The notes beneath the pieces were generated by a model. It was not told the DNA's origin, made no database searches, and was given only the letters and a program-made list of their open reading frames with translations. A DNA stretch of 24,272 nt from Flavobacterium sp. Its GTDB lineage: Bacteria; Bacteroidota; Bacteroidia; Flavobacteriales; Flavobacteriaceae. The first letter of the stretch is position 1; the number at the start of each line of letters is the position of its first letter. A program made the position numbers and the translations under genes. The stretch covers positions 1-24,272 of the forward strand of contig JAGORP010000022.1 of NCBI GenBank assembly GCA_018062725.1, written 5' to 3'. Of the stretch, positions 15,902 through 23,780 are shown in pieces.

Positions 15902-16546
15902 ATGAAAAAGTCGATTAGTATTGCAATTTTTTGCTTATTCGGAATTACACAAAGTAATGCTCAAGTAACTTTTAGCCCAGGTTTGAGAGGTGGAGTTAAT
16001 TTTGCTCATTTTACGCAAACGGAAGATGTAAATGAAAAATACACCAATCTTACCGATTTTTATATCGGATTTTTAGGAGAATTAAATTTATCAAAAGTTT
16101 ATTCTATGCAACCTGAAATTGTATATACTAGACAAGGTTCTGGATATGAAAGAAGATTACCGGATAACTCCTTAGTGACTGAAAATATTAAGGTTTCCTA
16201 TTTGTCATTAGGTCTGGTGAATAAATTTAAATTTAATAAATTCAATATTCAAGTTGGACCAACTGTAGATGTTAATATCAATGACAAAGGGAAAACCTTA
16301 GCAACTACGTACGACAACTCACAAGATCCTTATTTTTATAATTATTATAACTATAAATATACACCAATCGATCTTACGTTGTTTATTGGAGCTGGTTTCG
16401 ATATTACTGATCAATTTGGAGTAGAAGCTAGAGTTAAAAGAGGATTAATAGATGTTGCCGACTGGGGTGATGGTGGAAATAATATTGTAATTCAAACCGG
16501 TGTTTATTACAAATTTATATCGTCAAATAAAAAATCAAAAAAATAA
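15902..16546 (+). CDS. outer membrane beta-barrel protein (porin family)
   Basis: This 214-residue protein has a clear signal peptide (cleavage after Ala20 in QSNAQ) and a mature part that fits the small outer-membrane barrel family common in Bacteroidota (PF13568 type): FSPGLRGGVNFAHF at the start, alternating strands such as VYSMQPEIVYTRQGSGYE, VSYLSLGLVNKFKFNKFNIQVGPT and DLTLFIGAGFDITDQFGVEARVKRG, and a C-terminal strand followed by a lysine-rich tail (SSNKKSKK). It sits after the lipoprotein and before the His-bearing hotdog gene. A role in placing pigment in the outer membrane, or in stabilising that membrane, is inferred from position only. Confidence 0.85.
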   Translation: MKKSISIAIFCLFGITQSNAQVTFSPGLRGGVNFAHFTQTEDVNEKYTNLTDFYIGFLGELNLSKVYSMQPEIVYTRQGSGYERRLPDNSLVTENIKVSYLSLGLVNKFKFNKFNIQVGPTVDVNINDKGKTLATTYDNSQDPYFYNYYNYKYTPIDLTLFIGAGFDITDQFGVEARVKRGLIDVADWGDGGNNIVIQTGVYYKFISSNKKSKK

Positions 16547-16551
16547 TCAGT

Positions 16552-16923
16552 ATGTTGTTACAGGATTTCTATATCGTAAATACATTAGAAACAATTGCAG
16601 AAGGAAAATACCAAGCAGTTGTGACATTAAATAAAGAACATGATATTTTTAAAGGACATTTTCCTGGAAATCCTGTGACTCCTGGTGTTTGTATGATGCA
16701 AATAATCAAAGAACTGACTCAAGAAATCACGGGAAGTACTTTGTTTATGTCAAATACTTCTAATGTGAAATTTATGGCGTTAATTAACCCAGAGAAAAAT
16801 CCAGTTCTAAAATTAGACTTAGACATTTCGGGTGATTTAACGACACAAATAAAAGTGAAAAATACAACAAGTTTTGACGATACCATCGCTTTAAAACTAT
16901 CTAATACCTATATAAAAGCTTAA
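16552..16923 (+). CDS. ApeI-like hotdog dehydratase subunit (catalytic His kept, Glu replaced by Gln)
   Basis: This 123-residue hotdog protein lacks the N-terminal PHRxP block of FabZ but has the catalytic loop FKGHFPGNPVTPGVCMMQ. His36 aligns with the catalytic His54 of E. coli FabZ, whereas the position of FabZ Glu68 (14 residues further) is Gln50. It is therefore the mirror image of the two ApeP-like proteins at 4847 and 5277, which keep the Glu and lack the His loop. In aryl polyene systems ApeI and ApeP form a dehydratase heterocomplex. The residue pattern here suggests that a full active site is put together from two different subunits, though that needs a structure. The gene stands 11 kb from its likely partners, among envelope genes. 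Confidence 0.87.
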   Translation: MLLQDFYIVNTLETIAEGKYQAVVTLNKEHDIFKGHFPGNPVTPGVCMMQIIKELTQEITGSTLFMSNTSNVKFMALINPEKNPVLKLDLDISGDLTTQIKVKNTTSFDDTIALKLSNTYIKA

Positions 16924-16925
16924 TT

Positions 16926-17408
16926 TTGAAAGTAGTGCTAGCCATATTGACCGCTTTCTCTTTTTTTGTGATGCAAAATCTAACAGAAATAAGAGACGCT
17001 TATTATGACGCTTCAACATCAAAACAAAGTGCCGAAAAATTTTATAATGAACTTTCTAAATACAACAAAAATAATGCTGTTGTACTCGCTTATAAAGGGG
17101 CTGCTTTTGCTTTAAAATCAAAATATACGTTCAATAAAAAAGATAAAAAAGATTTCTTTGTTTCAGGTGTTAAACTCATCGAAAATGCAGTTAAAGAAGA
17201 ACCACAAAACATTGAAATTCGACTTGTGCGACTCAGTATTCAAGAAAATACACCTAAATTTCTGAAATACAAATCCAACTTAGAGGAAGACAAAAAACTT
17301 ATTTTGTTGGGGTATGAAAAACAACCTAAAGAGATAAAAGAGTGTGTTAAAAAGTATGTTACTCATTCTAATGTTTTTACCGAAGTAGATAAGCTTAAAA
17401 TAAAATAA
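16926..17408 (+). CDS. small exported helical protein of unknown function
   Basis: I do not recognise this 160-residue protein. It begins with a short hydrophobic segment (MKVVLAILTAFSFFVMQ) that could be a signal peptide or an anchor, followed by a lysine-rich, mostly helical sequence. AEKFYNELSKYNKNNAVVLAYKGAA and GVKLIENAVKEEPQNIEIRLVR resemble paired helices of tetratricopeptide repeats, so it may be a small periplasmic protein-binding adaptor. The start is a TTG at 16926, 2 bp after the previous stop; no in-frame ATG gives the leader. It lies between the ApeI-like gene and the glycosyltransferase gene with gaps of 2 and 3 bp, which supports a real gene in the operon. Confidence 0.72.
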   Translation: MKVVLAILTAFSFFVMQNLTEIRDAYYDASTSKQSAEKFYNELSKYNKNNAVVLAYKGAAFALKSKYTFNKKDKKDFFVSGVKLIENAVKEEPQNIEIRLVRLSIQENTPKFLKYKSNLEEDKKLILLGYEKQPKEIKECVKKYVTHSNVFTEVDKLKIK

Positions 17409-17411
17409 CCC

Positions 17412-18590
17412 ATGTATACAAATCTATCCATTTCGCAAAGGATTGATAATTTGAAGTTATGTGTTATTATTCCAACGTATAACAATCACAAAACACTCCA
17501 AAGAGTTATTGACGGCGTTCTTGCCCTGTCACCGAATATAATTGTTGTAAATGATGGTTCAACCGATGCAACTCCTGAAATTTTAAAACAATATCCTCAA
17601 TTAACGGTTGTTTCTGTGTTTCCGAACAAAGGAAAAGGAAATGCATTGCGCGAAGGATTTAAAAAAGCGGTTAGTTTAGGGTATCATCACGCGATTACCA
17701 TTGATTCAGATGGACAACATTTTCCGGATGATATTCCAGTTTTTCTTTCCGAATTAGAAAGTACTACTACAGATGTATTACTTATTGGAAGCCGGAATAT
17801 GAACCAGGACGGCGTTCCTAAAAAAAGCAGTTTCGGAAATAAATTCTCCAATTTTTGGTTTTGGTTTGAAACCGGAATTCAACTGGATGATACTCAATCG
17901 GGTTATCGTTTGTATCCTTTGAGATCTATTCCGAAGTACTGTTTTACGAATAAATTTGAATTTGAAATAGAAATTATCGTGCGTGCGGCTTGGAAAGGAA
18001 TAGCTGTAAAAAATATTCCAATAAAAGTTTTATACGATCCTACAGAAAGAGTAACACATTTTAGACCTTTCAAAGATTTTACTCGAATCAGTGTTTTAAA
18101 TACCATTTTAGTACTGATTGCACTTTTATATATCAAACCCCGAGATTTTTTCTTAAGCTTTAAAAAAAAAAGTTTTAAGGAATTTGTAAAAGAAGATATT
18201 TTATCGAGTTCTGATTCTAATTTAAAAAAAGCACTTTCAATTGCCCTAGGGGTTTTTGTTGGAATTGCTCCTTTATGGGGATTTCAAACGGTGATTGCCA
18301 TTTCTTCGGCCGTCTTGTTACGGTTAAATAAAGCACTGACATTTGCGTTCTCTAATATCAGTATTCCACCTATGATTCCGTTTATCATATACGGATCGTT
18401 ACAAGTGGGGGCTTTTTTTACCAATTCAAAAGTTGTTTTCAATTTTAATTCAACCATAACTTTAGCGGTAGTCAAACAACATTTAAGCCAATATTTAATT
18501 GGTAGCGTAATCTTAGCAAGTGTTGTTGCATTTATTTTTGGAGTTGGAAGTTATTTAGTACTTTCGTTTTCCAAAAATTCTAAATCATAA
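17412..18590 (+). CDS. family 2 glycosyltransferase fused to DUF2062
   Basis: This 392-residue protein has two parts. Residues 15-245 form a GT-A glycosyltransferase of family 2: CVIIPTYNN, IVVNDGSTDAT, FPNKGKGNALREGF, the DXD motif in TIDSDGQHFPDD (Asp98 and Asp100) and TQSGYRLYP, as in DPM1-like enzymes. Residues about 268-385 form a DUF2062 membrane domain: ALSIALGVFVGIAPLWGFQT and further hydrophobic segments. The fused form is regularly seen in aryl polyene and flexirubin clusters. It would transfer a sugar from a nucleotide or polyprenyl donor at the cytoplasmic face of the inner membrane; the acceptor is unknown, and with the deacetylase upstream it hints at a sugar step that known flexirubin structures do not explain. 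The next gene starts with no gap. Confidence 0.92.
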   Translation: MYTNLSISQRIDNLKLCVIIPTYNNHKTLQRVIDGVLALSPNIIVVNDGSTDATPEILKQYPQLTVVSVFPNKGKGNALREGFKKAVSLGYHHAITIDSDGQHFPDDIPVFLSELESTTTDVLLIGSRNMNQDGVPKKSSFGNKFSNFWFWFETGIQLDDTQSGYRLYPLRSIPKYCFTNKFEFEIEIIVRAAWKGIAVKNIPIKVLYDPTERVTHFRPFKDFTRISVLNTILVLIALLYIKPRDFFLSFKKKSFKEFVKEDILSSSDSNLKKALSIALGVFVGIAPLWGFQTVIAISSAVLLRLNKALTFAFSNISIPPMIPFIIYGSLQVGAFFTNSKVVFNFNSTITLAVVKQHLSQYLIGSVILASVVAFIFGVGSYLVLSFSKNSKS

Positions 18591-21500
18591 ATGCATCAAT
18601 TTTTTATTAAAATACATCTGTTTGTCCAACAAAATAAGCGATTAGCGACATCAATTTCAATTGTATTGTTGCTTGTTTTTGCTTTTTTTGCTTCAAAAAT
18701 TAAATTTGAAGAAGATATTACCCGAATTCTTCCTAAAAATGATCAAACGGATGTGACTGCTAAAGTGCTTAAACAGTTAAAGTTTTCGGATAAGATTTCA
18801 GTAATAATAGAAAAAAATGCTTCTGGAACAACGGAAGATCTAACTGAGATGGCTTCGGTTTTTTTAGATAGTGTAGCTTCTTGTAAACCCTATATAAAAG
18901 ATATTCAAGGAGTCATCAATGAAGAAAATATTGGTACTACTTCCCACTTTGTGATGCAAAATCTTCCTCTTTTTTTAGAGCATAAAGATTATGCAGTTAT
19001 CGCCCAAAAAGTCAATAAAGACAGTATAAAAAGTCAAGTTGAAAACAATTATAAAACCCTTATTTCGCCAACTGGAATTGTAGCCCGTGATTTTATTGTG
19101 AATGATCCGCTTGGTCTATCGTTTATCGCTTTAAAAAAGCTTCAGCAACTTAATTTAGGGGATGATTTTGTTTTAAAAGATGGATTTTTAATTACTAAAG
19201 ATGCCTCCAAATTATTATTGTTCCTAAATCCGAAATACGGAGGAAGTGAAACGGAAAAAAACACTGAATTTGTTGCCAAACTAGAATCGATTAAACAACA
19301 CCTAAATCAACAATTTAAAGGCAAGACTAATGTCGATTATTTTGGATCTTCCCTTATTGCTGTTGCTAATGCAAAGCAAATTAAGAGTGATATTTTGGCT
19401 ACTATTCTGGTTTCATTAACTACCTTAATGGTCGTGCTAATTGTTTATTTTAGGAAATTATTTATCCCTGTAATTTTATTTATTCCAACACTTTTTGGAG
19501 TGTTAGCAGCCATTGCGGGATTGTATTTTATTAAAGGTACGATTTCGGCCATTTCTTTGAGTGTTGGCGCGGTGTTACTTGGAGTGACTATTGATTATTC
19601 CTTACATATTATGACGCATTACCGTCACAATAGTAATATCCAACAATTGTATAAAGATATTGCGAAACCTTTGTTAATGAGTAGTTCTACTACCGCTATT
19701 GCTTTTTTGTGTTTGTTGTTTGTGAACTCGGAAGCGCTGAAAGATTTGGGGATTTTTGCCTGTATTAGTGTTATGGTTTCTGCTTTTTTCTCGCTGTTAC
19801 TTATTCCTCATTTGTATAATCCTAAGGAAGCATCGTTGCAATCTAATTTTTTAGATAAGTTATCGCATATTCCTTTCGAGAAGAATAAATTCTTGATAAT
19901 TGTCAGTGTTATTCTTATTGTGGTTAGCTCGTTTACTTTCCATAAAGTGACGTTTAATAATAATTTATCCGAATTAAATTTTATTCCTTCTGAAATCCAA
20001 TTGGCCGAAAAGAAATTAGAATCGTCTACTAATTTGGCTTCAAAGTCGATTTACTTGGCTACATATGGAAATTCGATGGAAGAAGTATTGCAAAAAAATA
20101 ATCTTCTATTTGAAAAGTTGTCAAAGTATAAGAATGCCAATGAAGTTTTAAATTTCAGCTCCATTGGAGGTTTTATTCATGCTTCGGCGATTCAAAAGGA
20201 AAAAATTGAAAAATGGAAACAGTTTTGGTCGCCCGAAATTAAGAATTCTGTACGAACCAATTTAATTCAATATGGAAGTGCTGTTGGTTTTAAACCGCAA
20301 ACGCATGATGCTTTTTATAAAACATTGGATAAAGCGTACTCTCCGATAGATATTCAAGCATACAAAGCACTTCATAATTCGGTAATTGAAGAATATGTGA
20401 CAGAAAATAACGGGTTTTATACCGTTGCTTCTGTTGTAAAAGTATCCGAAAAACAACGCGATAATTTTGTTTCTAAGATTGGAAATGAAAAAAATGTAAT
20501 TGTTATCGATCGTCAACAAATGAATGAAACCTTTTTGGGACGTTTGCGCGATGATTTTAACCACTTAATTAATTACTCATTTATAGCAGTTGTTTTCATT
20601 TTGTTTATCTTTTTCAAAAGAATTGAGTTGGTTTTAATAAGTCTTATTCCAATTGTGATTACAGGAGTGGTAACGGCTGGATTAATGAGTATTTTTAATA
20701 TTCAACTTAACATTTTTAGTACGATAGTTTGTACTTTAATTTTTGGTCATGGTGTCGATTTTACCATTTTTATGACCAGTGCACTGCAAAAAGAATACAC
20801 AACCGGCCGAAACGAAATGCCAGCCTATAGAGTTTCTATTATTTTGGCTGCGATTACTACTATTTTAGCTATTGGGGCCTTGATTTTTGCTAAACATCCT
20901 GCTTTAATTTCAATTTCTTCAGTTTCTTTAATTGGTGTTTTTGCCGCCTTATTAATCACGTTTGTGTTTTATCCAATTGTGTTTCGTTTCTTCTTTTTTA
21001 GTCGACCAAATAAAGGCAATCAACCCATTACCATTTTCAAATTTATACATTCTGTTTTTTCATTATTGTATTATAGTTTGGGTGGCATTTTACTCTCTAC
21101 AATTGGTCGTTTTTTAGTCCGAATTTTGCCTGGAAATCCCGAAAATAAAATGCTTGCGTTTAGAAAACTCATGGCCAAATTTGTGACTTCGGTCTTGTAC
21201 TCGAATCCGTTTGTGAAAAAGCAAGTACTCAATCCTAATGCTATTGATTTTAAACAACCAGCCATTGTAATTGCCAATCATACTTCTGTTTTAGATACAT
21301 TGGCACTCGGAATGGTGACACATAAAATTGTTTATTTGGTAAATGATTGGGTATATAATTCACCTGTTTTTGGAAAAGCAGTAAAAGCGATGGGTTATTA
21401 TCCAGTTTCGCAAGGTATTGAAGGTGGAGTGGATCATTTGCGAGAAAAGGTAAAAGAAGGGTATTCTTTGATGGTATTTCCAGAAGGAACCCGATCGGAT

Positions 21501-22256
21501 GATAATGGCGTGAAACGTTTTCATAAAGGTGCATTCTTTCTCGCAAATGAATTGCATTTAGATGTTCTTCCAATTTATATTCACGGAAATGCAGAAACAG
21601 CTCCAAAAGGGGATTTCATGATTCATAACGAAAGTATTTCGGTAGTCGTGGGCAATTATATCAAAGCAACTGATAGTTCTTTCGGGGAGAATTATACCTC
21701 AAGAACTAAAAAGATAAATAAGGTATACCGAGAACAATTTGCAGCTGTAAGAGCTCAATTAGAAGATGAAAATTTCTTTAAGAAAAAATTGTTTGCCAGC
21801 TTTTTGTATAAGGAAGAAGAAGTGACAACGGCCGTAAAATCAGATTTTGAAGCTCGTAAAAGCCTTTATTACCATTTGAATAAAGTAATCGTTACCGATG
21901 CCAAAATATGTCATATTGCCAATAATTATGGACAAATAGATTTTTTAATTGCCATTAATGAACCCAAACGAAAAATAGAAACACTCATTACAAATTCCGA
22001 AAAACGTGATATTGCGGCAAATAGTTATCTAGTTCACAAACGAGTAATGCATTATGTTTCGCAAATTTCAGAGTCTTTCCAATTCCATACTTTGCTTATT
22101 TCTGATGAGAGAAGTATCGATTTTACTACTTTGAACTTGCCGGAGACTTGTGTTCAAATTATCTTGTTGACAAATTTCAATCAAAAAAATCAACTCATAA
22201 ATTTAGGATTTTCTATATCTTTAGAAACGAATGAAATGGTTATTTTTAACAAATAA
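18591..22256 (+). CDS. MMPL-family transporter / PlsC acyltransferase / methyltransferase-like fusion
   Basis: This 1221-residue protein has three parts. Residues 1-845 are an RND-type MMPL exporter: a first helix at about 17-35, two periplasmic domains (about 36-265 and 450-658) and two helix bundles (about 266-405 and 659-843), with the paired proton-relay motifs GVTIDYS (Asp335) and GHGVDFT (Asp723). Residues about 885-1080 are a PlsC-type acyltransferase with NHTSVLD (His897, Asp902) and FPEGTRSDD (Glu965). Residues about 1085-1221 resemble a degenerate class I methyltransferase: ICHIANNYGQIDFLIAI, then RKIETLITNSEKRDIAANSY; I see no GxGxG loop. From memory, this three-domain architecture is known in Bacteroidota. 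It could acylate a lipid and move it outward. In other aryl polyene clusters these functions are on separate genes. Confidence 0.9.
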   Translation: MHQFFIKIHLFVQQNKRLATSISIVLLLVFAFFASKIKFEEDITRILPKNDQTDVTAKVLKQLKFSDKISVIIEKNASGTTEDLTEMASVFLDSVASCKPYIKDIQGVINEENIGTTSHFVMQNLPLFLEHKDYAVIAQKVNKDSIKSQVENNYKTLISPTGIVARDFIVNDPLGLSFIALKKLQQLNLGDDFVLKDGFLITKDASKLLLFLNPKYGGSETEKNTEFVAKLESIKQHLNQQFKGKTNVDYFGSSLIAVANAKQIKSDILATILVSLTTLMVVLIVYFRKLFIPVILFIPTLFGVLAAIAGLYFIKGTISAISLSVGAVLLGVTIDYSLHIMTHYRHNSNIQQLYKDIAKPLLMSSSTTAIAFLCLLFVNSEALKDLGIFACISVMVSAFFSLLLIPHLYNPKEASLQSNFLDKLSHIPFEKNKFLIIVSVILIVVSSFTFHKVTFNNNLSELNFIPSEIQLAEKKLESSTNLASKSIYLATYGNSMEEVLQKNNLLFEKLSKYKNANEVLNFSSIGGFIHASAIQKEKIEKWKQFWSPEIKNSVRTNLIQYGSAVGFKPQTHDAFYKTLDKAYSPIDIQAYKALHNSVIEEYVTENNGFYTVASVVKVSEKQRDNFVSKIGNEKNVIVIDRQQMNETFLGRLRDDFNHLINYSFIAVVFILFIFFKRIELVLISLIPIVITGVVTAGLMSIFNIQLNIFSTIVCTLIFGHGVDFTIFMTSALQKEYTTGRNEMPAYRVSIILAAITTILAIGALIFAKHPALISISSVSLIGVFAALLITFVFYPIVFRFFFFSRPNKGNQPITIFKFIHSVFSLLYYSLGGILLSTIGRFLVRILPGNPENKMLAFRKLMAKFVTSVLYSNPFVKKQVLNPNAIDFKQPAIVIANHTSVLDTLALGMVTHKIVYLVNDWVYNSPVFGKAVKAMGYYPVSQGIEGGVDHLREKVKEGYSLMVFPEGTRSDDNGVKRFHKGAFFLANELHLDVLPIYIHGNAETAPKGDFMIHNESISVVVGNYIKATDSSFGENYTSRTKKINKVYREQFAAVRAQLEDENFFKKKLFASFLYKEEEVTTAVKSDFEARKSLYYHLNKVIVTDAKICHIANNYGQIDFLIAINEPKRKIETLITNSEKRDIAANSYLVHKRVMHYVSQISESFQFHTLLISDERSIDFTTLNLPETCVQIILLTNFNQKNQLINLGFSISLETNEMVIFNK

Positions 22257-22259
22257 AAC

Positions 22260-23780
22260 GTGCAAAAAAAATACGACATTGTAATTGTAGGTAGTGGTTT
22301 GGGTGGACTTGTTTCGGCTATTATTTTGGCCAAAGAAGGGAAAAGCGTTTGTGTACTCGAAAAAAACAATCAGTATGGAGGGAATTTGCAAACTTTTGTA
22401 CGTGATAAAACCATCTTTGATACGGGTATCCATTATATTGGCGGACTTGATAAAGGGCAAAATTTATATAATTATTTTCAATACATCGAAATTATTGATC
22501 AGCTTCAGCTGAAAAAAATGGATGAAAATGGCTATGATTATATCACTTTTGACGACGATCCTAACGAATATCCACATGCCCAAGGATATGATAATTTTAT
22601 CAACCAATTACTTCAGTTTTTCCCTGAAAATGAAGATGAAATTAGAAAGTATTGCGAAAAGTTGAAATACACTTGTAGCTCTTTTCCGTTATACAATTTG
22701 TCGGAAGAAAAAGGATATCAAAGTGAAATCTTATCTATCAATGCCAAACAGTTTTTTGATGAATTGACTACTAACGAAAAGTTAAAATCAGTGCTGGCGG
22801 GATCTAATTTTTTATACGGAGGAGTAGCAGATAAAACGCCGTTTTATGTGCATGCGCTTTCGGTAAATTCCTATATTCAAAGTGCTTGGCGCTGTTTAAA
22901 AGGAGGCAGTCAAATTACCAAACATCTTATTAAGGTACTTCGAAAGTATGGTGGTGAAGTTTACAAACACAAAGAAGTTATTGGTTTTGATTTCGAAAAT
23001 GGTAAAATAAGTTCGGTAAAAACTAAAAGTGGAGAAGAGTATTTTGGCGACATCTTTATTTCAAATATAGAACCCAAAACAACTTTGAAAATGGTTGGGG
23101 AAGATAAATTTAGAAAATCCTATTACAAACGCATCCAAGAATTAGAAGTTCAAATTGCTCCTTTTAGTATTTATATCGTTTTTAAACCAGAAAGTTTCGC
23201 CTATACCAATCACAATTATTACCATTTTAGAGACAGTACTAAAATTTGGGAGGCAGCCAATTATACTCAAGAATCTTGGCCAGAAAGTTATATGATATCT
23301 ATGAATATTTCTGAAAAAGATCAAGTTTGGGCCGAAAGTTTAACCGGAATTACCTACATGCATTTTGAAGAGGTGCAACAATGGGCTTCTACACACAATA
23401 CCGTTTCCGAAAAAGAAGATAGAGGAGAAGCGTATGAGAAATTTAAAATTGAAAAAACCGAAAAATTCCTACTTGAATTAGAAAAAAAATACCCTAATAT
23501 AAGAGCCTGTATAAAATCTATTCATGCTTCTACGCCACTTTCCTACAGAGATTATATTGGTGGACATAACGGTAATTTGTACGGATATATTAAAGATTCT
23601 AATGATCCTTTGAAAACCTTTATTTCTCCAAAAACTAAAATTGAAAACCTCTTTTTAACCGGGCAAAGCATTAATATGCATGGCGTTTTAGGAGTAACAA
23701 TTGGAGCTGTTGCTACATGTTCTGAAATAGTTGGGTACCCATATTTAATCCAAAAAATAAACAATTCCTTAAAAGAATAA
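22260..23780 (+). CDS. phytoene-desaturase-like FAD oxidoreductase (CrtI/retinol saturase family)
   Basis: This 506-residue flavoprotein starts with the dinucleotide-binding fold DIVIVGSGLGGLVSAIILA (GxGxxG at residues 11-16), with Glu34 in VLEKN ready to bind the FAD ribose, followed by YGGN and FDTGIHYIGG, typical of CrtI and of all-trans-retinol 13,14-reductase. The C-terminal HGVLGVTIGAVATCSEIVG block closes the FAD site. Such enzymes desaturate, saturate or isomerise conjugated polyenes, which fits an aryl polyene pathway, but the exact step is not fixed by sequence. The start is a GTG at 22260, 3 bp after the transporter stop; the next ATG is too far in to keep the FAD motif. Its stop shares a base with the next gene. 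Confidence 0.9.
   Translation: MQKKYDIVIVGSGLGGLVSAIILAKEGKSVCVLEKNNQYGGNLQTFVRDKTIFDTGIHYIGGLDKGQNLYNYFQYIEIIDQLQLKKMDENGYDYITFDDDPNEYPHAQGYDNFINQLLQFFPENEDEIRKYCEKLKYTCSSFPLYNLSEEKGYQSEILSINAKQFFDELTTNEKLKSVLAGSNFLYGGVADKTPFYVHALSVNSYIQSAWRCLKGGSQITKHLIKVLRKYGGEVYKHKEVIGFDFENGKISSVKTKSGEEYFGDIFISNIEPKTTLKMVGEDKFRKSYYKRIQELEVQIAPFSIYIVFKPESFAYTNHNYYHFRDSTKIWEAANYTQESWPESYMISMNISEKDQVWAESLTGITYMHFEEVQQWASTHNTVSEKEDRGEAYEKFKIEKTEKFLLELEKKYPNIRACIKSIHASTPLSYRDYIGGHNGNLYGYIKDSNDPLKTFISPKTKIENLFLTGQSINMHGVLGVTIGAVATCSEIVGYPYLIQKINNSLKE

Noticed and set aside
20262..20564. 100-codon open frame on the minus strand
   Set aside because: It is opposite the second periplasmic domain of the MMPL transporter and has no leader, no domain and no neighbour on the same strand.
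21250..21606. 118-codon open frame on the minus strand
   Set aside because: It is opposite the PlsC part of the MMPL fusion, where both catalytic motifs are read on the plus strand. No domain is visible in the minus-strand product.
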